This document shows positions 50,613 to 63,890 of a stretch of DNA of 64,000 bases, piece by piece. The position numbers and the translations under genes are program-made. The notes under the pieces were generated by a model, which was not told the origin of the DNA, did not search any database, and worked only from the letters and a program-made list of their open reading frames with translations. This DNA comes from Silene latifolia. Lineage: Eukaryota > Streptophyta > Magnoliopsida > Caryophyllales > Caryophyllaceae. Within the stretch, counting starts at the first letter, position 1; the number at the start of each line of letters is the position of its first letter. The stretch is from contig NC_133526.1 of assembly GCF_048544455.1 (NCBI RefSeq), forward strand, positions 5,968,001 through 6,032,000, in the 5' to 3' direction.

Positions 50613-51381
50613 GGGTGTTGATTTTCGCAGTACACTTTTTACTCAATACAGTACACTTTTGACCATTTTACCCTTCTCATTTATCTCCCTCATTGTACTG
50701 CGTTGAAGAAAAAGAGAGAAAAAAAACTCAAAACGTAATACCACCATGGCACCACTTCCTCTCCTTCCAATTCTAGCTACCACAACAGCCCCAAACACCC
50801 ACGGTCGGCCTCTACTGTGTCCCTTCCACCAGTCCACCATCATGAATTCATGCCCCTTTCCTAAATACCATTGACGAAAGCCCGAAACCATTGCCCTTTG
50901 AAAATGAATTGTTGGAAGCAATATTATATGTCCAGTCAAGTCGATGACGGTGAATTCCAAAAAGTTTGTCTGCACATGAACGCTCCTAGCTCTTTTCCTT
51001 ATTCCAATCATTCTTGTTTATGTTTTTAGAATTCAGATTAGTGTTATAGAATTGATTTAGTTAATTTAAACATTTAATTAGAGTAATTGAAGAAATTTTG
51101 TGAGTGTAAAATCAATTATCTGCCCTAATTATTGAAGAAATTGGGGTTTACAATTGATTTAGTTGATTTTACATCAAATTAGGGTACAATTGAAGAAATC
51201 TAGTTAATTTTACATTCAATTACAGTATATAATTGAAGAAAAATAACTAAATTAAGATGCTTAATTGTTAGGAATTGGGAGAATTGCTTGGTGAGTTATT
51301 TTAACAAAGGGTATGCAAATGGAAAATTTTGTGTAAAATGTACTGAATTGAGTAAAAAACGTACTGCGAAAATAAATTACG
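50613..51381. mobile_element. TIR element, copy 2 (GGGTGTTGATTTTCGCAG family)
   Basis: The left end is GGGTGTTGATTTTCGCAGTA; the right end reversed is CGTAATTTATTTTCGCAGTA. It is flanked by taatcaaa at 50605-50612 and 51382-51389. It has the same termini as 17973-18632 but the opposite orientation. Minus-strand frames inside (for example 50643-51011) look like chance. Confidence 0.87.
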
Positions 51382-51666
51382 TAATCAAATAACCATAAAG
51401 AAATATTCCTAATGAAATGAATGAGACGGTCTAAAAATAAAATAAGTAAATAAATGACAGGTCGAGTATTGGAGTGCCAAATCAACCGTTCAAGGAACGG
51501 TAAGCAAAAATATTTGCACTAGTCCACAATGTCCACAGCACACAACGGGGAAATCGGAAACATGTGCATTAACTCGTAAAAATCAAAATCTCCGACAATC
51601 TAGATCTTCCATTCTTCTTCTATCAACTCATTTTCAACAACAATCAACCAGCTAACAACAACAACA
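51382..51666 (+). promoter_or_regulatory. probable promoter and 5' leader of SEC3
   Basis: A short stretch between the TIR element and the SEC3 ATG. A CA- and TC-rich leader (caactcattttcaacaacaa) lies just before the start. If the promoter is this short, the TIR element sits at its edge. Confidence 0.4.
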
Positions 51667-54600
51667 ATGGCGAAATCGAGTGCAGACGACCAAGAGTTGC
51701 GACGAGCATGTGAAGTCGCCATTGAAGATACTAAGCAGAAGGTCATCATGTCTATCCGTGTCGCTAAGAGTCGTGGAGTTTGGGGAAAAGCTGGAAAATT
51801 AGGTCGTCAGATGGCCAAACCTAGGGTTCTTGCCGTCTCCGGTTAATTCCTCTTTTACTTTTAATTTTACTTCCAATTTTGCTATTTTCTTTGCTGTTTG
51901 ATGAATGTTGATGTTGTGGTTTTAGTCGTTGTTTGTTTACGGCGAATTTCGGTAATGAGAAGGATTAGTTTGTGATTTTGATTGCGTATTTGATCGGATT
52001 TGACCTCGTTTGACTGAGAATTGTGAAATTATGTTGTTCTCCGTAGTAGACAGTAATTTAGTTGAAATTTTGGAGAATTTAGTCAATTTACTTTGATAAG
52101 ATTCGAAGGAACTTATGTGAGACGGTCTTACAGTAAGGCACAGTGTTAAGATATTGTTGTCGAAATCGTTACACACTTATTCTGTCGCACAGCTAAGAAC
52201 AACTATTAGAGTGCTCTACAAGATGATCTGAAGCATTGCGTATTAGATTGGATTTGAGCTGGTATGACTGAGAGTTGTGTAATTGTGTTTTAGATAGTAA
52301 TTTAGTTGAAAATTTGAAGAATTTACTTTGATAAGATTGGGAGGAACTTCGGTGAGACGGTTATATGGCAAGGGACAGTGTATTAGTGTAAGAGCTCCTT
52401 GTCGCAGTTGTTAACACTTACTCTATGACACAGCTGAGAGAAGGTATAATAAGCTCAGTGCAAGTACAATAGGTGTTCTCTAAGTGCTTTCCTAGGTGTT
52501 CTTCTAGGTGATCTGAACTCCCGAAGTATTAGTTTTTGATCTTAGTTGTTGGTAACTGTGATTTGTGTGGTGTAGTCTGTAGACAATAATTTAGTGGAAA
52601 TTTGGATAATTTACTTTGATAAGATTTGAAGGAACTTGGGGGAGACGGTTTTACATGAGGGGCAGTTTTAAGAGCTTGCTTCGAAATCGTTACACTTACT
52701 CTATCACACAGCTAAGAGCAAGTAATATAAGAGCCTTCTAAGTGTGCTCACAAGGTGATCTAAAGCATTAGTTTGTGATCGTGAATTCGTGATTGTGATT
52801 GCATACAACTATGAGAGTTTTGTGTTGTACATAGTGATTCAGTAGAAATTTACTTTGATTAGATTCAAAGGAACTTCGGTGAGACGGTCTTACAGTGAGG
52901 TACAGTGTTAACTGTTAAGAGCTCCACGTTTAAACTGTTGGCAATTACTTTATCACACAACCAAGAGCAGGTACCATACGAGCTCTTTAAGAGCTCTACA
53001 AGGTTATCTGGAGCACTAGCTTGGAATCGTGAGTGCGTATTAGATCGGATTTGAGCTTGTATTGATGTGAGAATCGTAGGTGCATATTTGACTGATTTAT
53101 ATGTTCACGGCAAAATTCGGTGATTTGAAGGATTAGGTTTGTGTTCGTGATTGCGTACTAGGTCGGATTTTAGCTTGTGTAATTTAGTAGGAATTTTGGA
53201 GTTTAAGGTGATAAGATTTGGAGGAACTTATGAGAGACGGGCTTACTGTGAGGTATAGCCTGAAGAGCTTGTCGTCGAACCGTTGAACACTTACTCTATC
53301 ACACAGCTAAGAGCAAGTACTATAGGAGCTCTCTAAGTGTGCTCGACAGGGTGATCTGAGCATTAGTTTGTGGTTGTGATTGCATATTAGATCAGGTTTG
53401 AGCTCGTATGACTGGGAATTGCGTAATTGTGTTCTATATTGTAATTTAGTAGAAATTTGGATAATTTAGCTTGATAAGATTTGGAGGAACTTTAGCGAGA
53501 TAGTATTACGGTGAGGGACAGTGTTAACAGCTCCTCGTTGAAGCTGTTCACACTTACTCTATGATACAGCTGAGAGAAGGTACACTAGGATCTCTCTAAG
53601 TGGTTTACTAGGTGATCTAAAGTATTAGTTTGTCATTGTGAACGCATATTAGATTGAATTTGAGCTCATATGACTGCGATAGTGGTGTGTCGTAGACTTG
53701 TAGATAGTACTATAGTAGAAACTTGGATAATTTACTTTGAAAAAATTCGAAGGAATTTTGGTGAGGCGGTCTCCAGCGAGGTACAATTTTAAGAGCCCGT
53801 CACCAAAACTGTTTACTATATGAAACAACTAACAGCAGGTACAATCAGAGCTCTGTAGGTGCTCTCCAACGTGTTCTTATTGTTGGAGATGCACTTGTTA
53901 CTATGGATGCATGACCATACGAAAAATGGAGAAAAAAATTGCTCAGTACAACTGAAACTGTATGACAAATACAGATTTTCAAAATGATTTACATCCTTTT
54001 CGAGCGCAAAAGTCTCATAAGTAGAAGTTGTTGCTCTTTTAGTTTCGAGAAAGCCAATAAACCTTTGCCAATAAGGAATATACTGCATCACCGTTGAGAG
54101 AGTGAGGTGCCACATATGTGCTGCTTTTTATCACGTGACTGTGTCTAGGCTAAAAGCACTTCTAGGTCTACTGCTTTGAAGTCTGTAGAATAATAATTGT
54201 CATAATTTACAGGGGCACGAGTATTGTGTTAAGAGTACACTTAAAATTAACATTTAACACCTTACTTCCTCTCATTCTTTGAATTTGCACCATTTTTAAA
54301 CATATAGGGGACGCTAATTTTGAAATTGGTTCAAATGCAAAGAATGAGAGGTAATACTTATAATAGGACCTGGATTTAGAACAATGGTGAGGAGTCTGCC
54401 CTACATGGATGTGTAGTGGATGTACTACGCTACACAATTATCTGGTTTCTAAATTGATGTATTGGATCTATAGATTCTAATTTACCATTATACTATTCAC
54501 CCATGTTTCCATGTTTTTTATATTTTGTCATTTATAGTTTATTGTCGAAGTATTTAAAATTTGTTATCAATGTCACTTTATGCAGTAAAACAGAAGGCCG

Positions 54601-57600
54601 AGAGGACAAAAGCTTTCCTTCGTGTTTTAAAATATTCAAATGGCGGTGTTCTGGAGGTAGTATATCTTTTTTATGCAATCTTTGCCTTCTCTGATAGTTG
54701 TTTAAACAAGTCCTGAAATGATAGTTTTCTCAGGTTGCTAGATTAAAAATGTTTTTAGATCATGTTGAAAAATTATAGTCAGCTGGTGCTGAAGGTTCAA
54801 AATTGATGGCAAAACTATGATGAACTTAGACGTAGGAAAAATTATTTGGTAATCTATTGAAATGCTGCCGATTTAGGTTCGAGACTTCAAATGGTATATT
54901 TCAGCCACGGTTAGTACGGTATATGAGTTCAAAACTCGACTAACTTACCTTCATTGTTTTATCATTGCTCTTGAAGCCAGCAAAAATTTACAAGCTGAAG
55001 CATCTTTCGAAAGTGGAAGTTAACAGCAATGATCCCAGTGGATGTACGTTTACTCTGGTATTGCACATCTACCTTTTTACCTATGTGCAAAAATTTTCTG
55101 GGTCATGCGACTTTGTGGTTCTGTTGTATTTTCCATGACTTGTTTGCTGTTTTGCTTTTGATTTCTTTCCTCAGGGTTTTGACAACCTCAGGAATCAAAC
55201 AGTCGCACCTCCACAGTGGACCATGAGGAACATTGATGACAGGTACTACTTTCAAAGTCCTTAATCTCCGTAGAGCTCATTCGGTTGGGTTTACAACTCA
55301 TGCTTGTGATTGCGTGGACAGAAACCGTCTTCTACTCTGTATTCTAAATGTTGGCAAAGACATGCTTGGCCGTCTACCGAAGGTTGTTGGAATAGATGTT
55401 GTTGAAATGGCTCTTTGGGCGAAGGTATGTATGACTATGACATGATAAATTTAGAATATAAATTTTAGTTCTTCAAGTTCTCTTTAGACAATAGCAATGT
55501 TATATGGATCTGCTTTTGTTACGTCCTCAATATCGTGTACTTCTGGTTTCTTATTAGCTGGGCCTGCTATAGTATATGATAGGGAGCAGCAAATTAATTT
55601 GTTCTGTAGGTGATACAAACTTTTCAGCAGTGGTGTTAAGTGCAATTTGTATTCCTGATAAGTAAGCACAATATTATATAGGGTTATTTCATAGGAATAA
55701 TCCAACATATACCTCACCTTCTCATATTAATCCAAACTACAGTTTAACTCAGAATAATCCCAACTTTACATACCCTTTGCTCAAAATAGACTCCGCCAAT
55801 TTTAACCTGTTATATCAGGTTAAAAATGACCTGCTAATGACGTGGCATGAAAATAATTATAATAAACAAAAGTAAAAATAAAAAAATCCTTCCAACTCCA
55901 ATTCACCCAACAATCTGACAATCTGACAATTCACTTATTCACTTCTCCATACTACCACCACCTACCCACGCACCATTTTGCCATAACATCACCCTATCCA
56001 CCTTCACACCACCGCTGATCCGCCAAAACCGCACCCTCACACAACCGCCATTCTTATACATACCAAAACAGCAGCCTCTTTTGGAAGATATTAATTTGAG
56101 AAATATCCAGATGCGAAAAGTCGAAAACCCAATAATTAAAATTAATCACTCTCTTGTTTATCAATTTGATAATCAGAAAGGTGGGAGTTCAAGGTTGTAA
56201 TAAGGAAGATGATTTGAAAGGGTTGCATATTAATGGTGAGGAACTATCGGGGAATGCGAAGAATTTGCCGGCGGAAATTGGTGGCGGTGCGAAAGTGATG
56301 GCGGTTGTTATGGTTCACATAGTAGGTGGATGTCAGTGAAGTTTGGGTGGCAGTGGTGGAGGAGGGGGGATGCGATGGTGGTGCATTCGGAAGGGGACAT
56401 GCGTGGACCGGTAATTAGAGTGGATGCATATTGGAGGAGGGCGGTGAAGATGGTGGTGAGGAGGGCGATGAGGGGAAGGGGTGAGTGGCGGTGATTTTTG
56501 TGTTTGGTGAATGGCGGTGAGTTGATGACGGTAGGAGTTTAGAAGTTGAAGAAATACATGGTCATTATTATTTGGGTTATATTGTTTTAATGATTTATTT
56601 TTTTATTGAAGGGGTTGACCTGATTCACAGGTAATTGGTTACTTGGTGCTTTTTGGGTAGAGACGTGTACTAGTTGGGATTATTCTGAGTTAAATTGTAC
56701 TTTGGATTAATATGAGAAGCTGAGGAATAGTTTGGATTATTCTTATGAAATAACCCTATTATATAAGGGACACCAAGGGGGTGATGCCCATGTACGAAAA
56801 TATATTATGGATACGCCCATCTACAAAAAGACACCATGGATGTGACACTCATATACCAAAGGACATTTTGAATGTCACGACCATATACGAAATGAGAGAT
56901 GGGTAATTATACTGGCAAAATATCGAGGGTAATCTTATCTTCAAAAGGAAGAAAAGACAAGTTCCTATTTAGGTGAAGCATGTGGCTTGCCAAATTATAT
57001 TATAGCTTTAAAAAATGGAACTTGGACTCTTGACTGTGAGTTTCATTTATTGAAGATAAGGTGCAGGAAACTTGCTTGCATTGTTTTATGTGCAAAGGTG
57101 ATCGAATGCTGCACCATTCAGGAGAATTGAAGGATGGAGAAATGAAGTTGTGACTTGTGAGAGGGCCAGACATACCTAAAAAATGGGCTTACTAGGGGCG
57201 ACATGAATCTAATTTGATTTTGATGACAATATGGCTTTTGGGCAGGGCTGAGTGGAGGTCCACGATTCATATGGACGATTGTGCTGGAGCTTGTTGTACA
57301 TTTCTTTTGAGTTTTGATTCTCGCTGACCCTTTTTCTTCATCGTTTCTCACTTTAATTCTATTTCTTCTCCCTGGTATCTACTAATTTCATTATGATGAT
57401 CCCCCTATGGTCATGTAATCTGGGACCTCATTTATAGTTTGAAGTTGAGTGTGGTCAAAGCTGGAAGGTTTTGCTTAATCCATGTAGGCGTATTTTAAAT
57501 ATGCTAATCATGTGGTTTACTTATGTGAGTTTAGGTAGGTCCCTTTTACCCCTCATCGTGGAGAAACCTTGACTTCTAGTGCCTGCATATGTTTGATTTC

Positions 57601-60600
57601 ATACACCCTCAAAGTCAATGATGTATGATATATTCTGTGGGTGCTGATTTTCCTTTACTAACTTAACTAGTTCGCAGGATCCTTTTGAGAACTGAGAGGT
57701 TTTGGGATGATTTCTTGTTGGTATTGTACGGCATTAGTTCGTCTACTGTATCTTTCTAATGATATGAGCTCTGGTTACTGTGTCTTGGACTCCTATCTTC
57801 TGCCAAGATAATTTTTTTGGTTCACATTGCCTACAAGTTTGCATTTATTATTTTTTCACCATCTGAGACAGTTATCTCTTTCACCCTTTCCGTTTACCAG
57901 CAAAGCATACTTCATAAAACGTAGCTATTATCCGCTACTATTGCTCTATTCCTATCCACAAGGTCTGTTACTGTAAATAGTCTTTAGGCTGTGTAAATCT
58001 AGAACAAGAACAAGTGAACCATAGAACAAGTGAACAATATTAGGCACATGCACATGCACAGCCTCAGTTATTAGCTTCTTCAGAATATATTTAAAATGGG
58101 TATCTGGGGTGAAAAGAAACAAGTAGACGATGGCTGATGGGATCTTACATGTTCTTTTCAATTTGAACTTGCCATCTTTTGCTATCTGTTATGCATGCTT
58201 TTTGTGCGGTTGAGTGTCAAACAACTTTTAAGTATCAACCTTTCAATTTTCTTCACCCCCAATGCACTACAGGAGCACACCCCAACCACCACCATTACCA
58301 CTCAGGTAAATTTAGATGATGGGTATGTTCCTACTACGGTGACTGAGAGGGACATGACGGTGACTGTTGAGAAGGAGCTGGTGTCCCAAGCTGAGGAGGA
58401 GGACATGGAAGCTCTTCTTGGCACGTATGCATTCTTTCTTTCTTTGCTTTTTTACTGATTTTTTGGTGGTTTTATCACTCTTCAGTTTGTGTTTTGTGTG
58501 ATCGACACCAAAGTAGGAATTTGATAAATTTGATATCCTACACTTATTACCAAAAAAAGTCCTCTACTGCAGTTTTACATGTAATTAGTTACGCCCTGGG
58601 ACCCAAGGACCCGAGAAATGCTAGAAATATAATCCTATTTGATAAATAATCTAATGAACGCATTTTCCATTAAGCGTGCCAAAGCTAACTTCTATGGACA
58701 CATGCTCAACAACATTATCCCGATGCGTCAAACTGTCAAAGGTTACCCCCTGTCCACCTATGGCAAGGTATGGGGTATAGGATGTAGTCTAGGGGTGTTA
58801 ACGAGCCGAGCCGAGCCCGAGCTTGGCCTTGCTCGGCTTGTGCTCAAGAACCAAAACTCGAGCTCGAGCCGATCTCGAGCTTATCCGAGCTTGAAAAAAA
58901 TGTGCTTGTTATAAAGCTTGAGAGCTTTAACGCGAGCTCGAGCCAAACTCGAGCCCAAATTGAGCCTATATAAAACTGTTTATTTTTTTATTTTTTTTCT
59001 TTCGATTTTTTCAATAACAAGACGCAAAGGTTATATATAAAAATATTTGACAAATCAGCGAGACATTTGATATATGTGATACAAAAATATAATCATGATA
59101 AAATATTTTTATAAAATATGAGCAATATCTTATGTAATCACACAAGTTCGAGCCGCTCGCGAGCTTTTCGAGTCGAGCCAGCCTTTGCTCGGCTTGACTC
59201 GTTAAGCTCTCGAGCTAAGCCCGAGCCGAGCTCGCACGAGCCGAGCTTTGACCGAGCTTTGACCGAGCCGATCTCGAGTAGCTCGCGAGCTGTCTCGTCT
59301 CATTGACAGCCCTAGGATGTACACAGTTATTATACCCTTGTTCTGAAAATCAAGAGAGACTTTTTCCGGGTGACCTTGAATAAAACTTGCGTAGAGAATG
59401 TTATTGAACGAGTACTGCTTCACAATATAAGATGTTCATAGGGTTTAGCGAGTTATTTTGTGTTATATATTCCAAGACCAAAGAATAAGAATTCTTCGAC
59501 TCCATTGGGAATGAAAATTCCTCATGAAACGTCCTTTGAGAATATCCCTCGTGTCAAAGGGTTTAGCCCGTACAGTGATCTTTTTTTAATTTTTTTTTTT
59601 TTCTTTCTATTGGAAACTTGTTTTACCTTGCTAGTATAGATAAGTTAAACATATGTTTTTCTGTAGTACTGCAAAACCTCTGTAGAAAAATACATTCTTA
59701 GATGCTTTTGAAGTTATTGTTTGTCAGTTGTAACTTGTAACCTTCTATTCAAGTCGTCGACTTAGTAGATTTATTTTTTATTTTTTTGTGGTTGCCTGAA
59801 TTTCCTAGTTCCATAGACCTTGTATGTTGCTGGTAGATACAGCCAAGAAATCAACTGACTAATTTTTGGAAACAGCGTTATAATCTCGTCAACATACTAT
59901 GATCTTAATTTACTCCAAAATGCAGTTATGTCATGGGTATTGGTGAAGCAGGAGCTTTTTCTGAAAGGCTTAAGCGTGAACTTCAGGCTTTGGAAGCTGC
60001 TAATGTGCATGCTATCTTGGAAACAGAACCCTTGGTTGAGGAGGTAATCAGCTAATCCTAATCATACATATCTGGAAACATGTAGTCTATGCAGATATGC
60101 TGATTGCTGTGTCAGCAATTTCTAGCCTATATTGTTGTTTGAGCTGGTAAATTCCCCGTGGCTGCCTTAAGGGCTTTGTGGCCTTATGTTATTTCTTGTT
60201 TGAATGCCACAGCCTCAAAGCAAATTTAAAATTCTCTTGGCTCGTACGTTGAGTTATAAATTCATATTACAAGCTTATATACCCGACCCCCTCCCCAGAA
60301 TATCTTTATTTCATCATCGAGGACACCCTAAAATATCAAACCACTAATTAAGAAATGCATGGGAAAACGGCATATGGACTTGCGATTGTGAGGCGCCGCA
60401 ACTGGAGGGAACGCCAAAGACCCGTCCTTCTATCCCTTAGATAGAGAGGGAGGACAGGGCTTTTGTTTTTTTCATGCTGTCAAGGAGGTCACCAATGGTT
60501 TTCCGTTCTGCAAAGAGTTTAACAATGAAATACTGGCGAAATGATCGAACTGATTGGGTCATGTACGAAAATAAACTCTGTTGACTAAAAAAGTAAAAAA

Positions 60601-63139
60601 AACCATAATAAAGGGTTACAATGTGCAGCTTTGCTGTGGAAATAAAGGGAAGTAGTAATTATGGAAGTCAACATTTGTGGGTGGACCTTGGGTATTCCGG
60701 CTGGAAATCATTTGGCAGAACTTTAGAAGACAATATGCTAACCCGTGTGTCAGTATACAGAGTCACTGTTCATTAAATTGTTATGAGCATGACATTAGGC
60801 TATCCACTATTGAGTGTGGTTTACTTGGTGGTGTCCAGATGTCTCCTTTTATTCTAACTCTTCTTATGGTGTAACTATTACCCCTCCCCTTTTCTCCACA
60901 ACCATTGTTATCTGACTTACCTCCTGTCTGACCCTCCTTAGTTATTACACTCTTAATAAGTACCCAATTCCAAGAAAACCCTTAGAAGAAGATGCAATAT
61001 TGCATGTTATTTGTGGTTTATTTAGAGATGACTTATCAATTACACATTATAATTTGCTAGCTATTTTTTCATGCAGGTATTAATAGGTCTTGATAATGCA
61101 CTAAGTTGTGTGGATGATATGGATGAGTGGCTGGGTATATTCAATGTGAAACTCAGGCACATGCGAGAAGACATTGAGTCGGTAAGTTGATGTGACTATT
61201 TGAGCCTCTTGTGTACTGCCAACATAAATACGATGGAAAGAAAGACACAAACAATTCTGTTGAGGATCCTCTGTTCCTCTACTCGCTAAAATAGAATCTC
61301 ACAAAAAGTACATGGAACTGGGCTAATAACCCGGGAACAAAACTTAAATTTTGTTGAGGATACTTTTTAGCATTCATGTGTGAACAATAATACATTAATA
61401 CTACTGATTCTGTTAGTGTGGTTTCATATGTCATTAAAATTTGGTAAAATCCTATACTTGACTAATCACATCGATTGCATACAATGGTAACATATTAACG
61501 TCTACTAAAGTTTGTTCCCTCACCCATTGTTTGTGTTGTCCAGATAGAAACCAGAAATAATAAGCTGGAGATGCAATCTGTAAATAATAAAGCATTGATT
61601 GAAGAACTTGAGAAGCTTCTTGAGCGACTCCGTGTTCCTTCTGAGGTATGTCTTGTCTTGTTTACACACCTCTTCGTTTGTTTTAGTTGTCAGTATAAAC
61701 TGATTTCATCTCTGCATCTAGTATGCATCATGTCTGACAGGTGGTTCCTTCGATGAAGCAAACATGATTAAAAACATAGAAGCATGCGAGTGGCTTAGTG
61801 GTGCTCTCCGTGGTTTAGAAGTCCCAACTTTGGACCCTTCTTTTGCAAGCATGCGAGCTGTATGTTCCATATATTTTGTTCTGTTGTTTCAAAACACTAT
61901 TCTATGTTGTTTGTGGACATGTTTGCATACTTGATGGGCTACGGACTTAAGGTAACTGTATAGGCTTATGGATTACAGCCTTATAGAAAAGCTTGTTTTA
62001 AGTCGTACAAATATGATGGCTTTTTAATTATCCCGCTGGGAAAATTGTCCTATCTGTAGTTCATTCATATAAATAGCTGTTAAGCAGAAGATATGAGTTT
62101 CCACTGCCAAGCAATGCTTCTTCTCATTTTAGTCGCTTGACACTCTTTGGGAGAAGGCAGATCTCCTTCCATGGTTCAATGAGATGTGACTCATGAGGCT
62201 AAAGACGTAAAGTTTACGTTAGTAATAGCAAGGAGATGCTATTTCGGCAATGTTTCTCTCTGAAAAATTATAATACTTGCATGTTTATCTGTTTCCCTTG
62301 AATGTTTAGTGTTGTTTGTTTGGGAAGTTCTACTTTGTCGGACACGTGATAGAAGTCCAAGTTCTGGAATTGTTAGGAGTTGTTGAGGACTGGAGATTGA
62401 CCATAAGGCACATCGATTAATGACAAGAATCTTTAAGATGAAAACAAATATATTATGTCATACTTGCTATCCAGAAACTATCGGTGCATCCGTGCATGTT
62501 TTCATTTGAAACCTCTTGAGGCTTGATCAAAACTCATAACCACTCTCCTTAAGACACCTATATTGTTTTTTGTTTCTATATAGTCACTGCAACGGTGATG
62601 ATACCCCCCTCCCTCTCTCCTAATTTTGATTGTATAAGGATCACCTATTGAATATACTTTGTTCCGTTTGTTTTGAACATATTTCAGGTTAGAGAGAAGA
62701 AAGCAGAACTTCAGAAGCTGAAGAGCACTTTTGTTCGTAGAGCATCTGAATTCTTGAGGAATTACTTTGCTAGCTTGGTGGACTTCATGATAGGTGACAA
62801 GAGTTATTTTTCTCAGGTGTAAAAATATTCACATCTCTATTAGCCCTACAAAAATCGTGCCTTGTGATATGTATGTTCTAACCACTTGAATCCTCCTTGC
62901 GTAGCGTGGACAGTTAAAACGACCTGACCATGCTGACTTGAGATACAAATGTAGGACGTATGCTCGGCTTCTGCAACATCTGAAGGTGCTAAAACCAAAT
63001 ACTATAATCATGTAATTACTTGTTACATTTAAGTGTCCTCTTATACTTTCATGTGATGCTGCAGAGCCTTGATAAGAACTGCTTGGGTCCATTGAGGAAG
63101 GCATACTGCAGCTCTCTCAATCTGCTTCTCCGTCGAGAG
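51667..63139 (+). CDS. SEC3A: exocyst complex subunit SEC3, 5' part
   Basis: Thirteen exons are visible: 51667-51841, 54586-54656, 54977-55057, 55175-55242, 55322-55424, 58273-58424, 59926-60043, 61077-61181, 61544-61645, 61722-61859, 62688-62816, 62905-62985, 63065-63139, giving the first 466 residues of about 890 expected. The start [20 protein letters not shown], then [20 protein letters not shown] and [20 protein letters not shown], form the N-terminal PH-like phosphoinositide-binding domain. [20 protein letters not shown] and [20 protein letters not shown] begin the long coiled-coil rod, and [20 protein letters not shown] follows. SEC3 marks plasma membrane sites where the exocyst tethers secretory vesicles. 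No break is seen in the visible exons. Introns 1, 5 and 6 are large and repeat-filled; the next exon lies beyond the window. Confidence 0.96.
51940..53860 (+). repeat. seven-unit tandem array in SEC3 intron 1
   Basis: The phrase tttactttgataagatt, with gaaggaactt and gtgagacggtcttac after it, recurs at about 52087, 52322, 52610, 52849, 53199, 53464 and 53730. Each unit of about 235-290 bp also carries a version of cacttactctatcacacagc and of gtgctctacaaggtgatctg. One interval is about 350 bp because an extra unit part is inserted. Confidence 0.88.
55681..56756. mobile_element. Mutator-like TIR element in SEC3 intron 5
   Basis: It is 1076 bp with inverted ends about 85 bp long: gggttatttcataggaataa on the left and, reversed, gggttatttcataagaataa on the right, then cttctcatattaatccaaa and actcagaataatcccaac in both. 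An exact 9-bp duplicate, tattatata, lies at 55672-55680 and 56757-56765. The interior (about 55900-56530) is non-repetitive and has a G-rich part on the plus strand; the longest frame (56154-56339) is 61 codons. No transposase is seen. Confidence 0.93.
58788..59314. mobile_element. hAT-like MITE with gagccgagc interior in SEC3 intron 6
   Basis: Ends taggggtgttaacgag and, reversed, tagggctgtcaatgag. Near-duplicate flanks are ggatgtag (58780-58787) and ggatgtac (59315-59322). Two extra bases (tc) lie at the left junction. Both arms consist of degenerate gagctcgagcc / gagccgagc words around an AT-rich middle. Confidence 0.78.
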
Positions 63140-63381
63140 GTGAGGAAATCAATCCGCTTAAAGTACTTTAGACATGCTATTCGTCAAATTTCTAATTTCA
63201 AATGTTTTTTTTGAGGTTAAGGGGGAATTTTTCCTGCAGGAAACAAATTTACTTTCCAGGATAGAATGGGAAGGTCTTAAGCTGTAGGTTGTATTGACTG
63301 ATTCTTGTAAAAACCGGCCGTTTCTCAAAAATCATAATCAAAACCAAATTAATATATGAACTATGTTTTTGTGCTGTCAAT

Positions 63382-63890
63382 AGAGGTGGCAATCGTGGCA
63401 CTCGGGTCAGTTATGGGTGACCCAGTGTCAGGTCATATCGTGTTCGGGTTGTGTGGGTCAATAACAGGTTTGGGTCAATTACAGGTCATTTCGGGTGGCG
63501 AGTTGGGTCGGGTTTGGTTCTGGTCAGTATCGGATGAGGTTATCAACATGTATTTTATCTTATGTATTCAATTTTGGATAAATAAGTTCTTGTTAAAATG
63601 ATTGATCTTGTATTTATTTTTAGTTTTAAGTGAAAAAAATCAAAGATAAATGTCAATTTAGTATTAAATGTCAATTTAGTATTATTTGGACTATCATTAA
63701 GCTAAATTGTCATTGGGTCCTCCATCGGGTTAAGTCAATATCAGGTTACAGTTCGGGTCGGTTCAAGTCGGGTTTGGGTTGGAACAAATAAGGTTGCTGT
63801 CGGTATCAGTTTAATCTTGGGTCAGTTTCGGTTCACTTATTTTTTGGGTTCTATCGGGCCGGCTCTGAGTCAATTTTTGAGGCGTCAGCT
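63382..63890 (+). repeat. gggtc-rich repeat, probable hAT-like element start, in SEC3 intron 13
   Basis: It starts tagaggtggcaatcgtggca, like the TAGAGGTG ends seen at 35204, and continues with repeated gggtca and tcgggtt words up to about 63860. A matching right end is not seen before the window edge. Confidence 0.55.

Noticed and set aside
50643-51011. 122-codon minus frame inside TIR element copy 2
   Set aside because: Not kept in copy 1 of the element and has no transposase motif.
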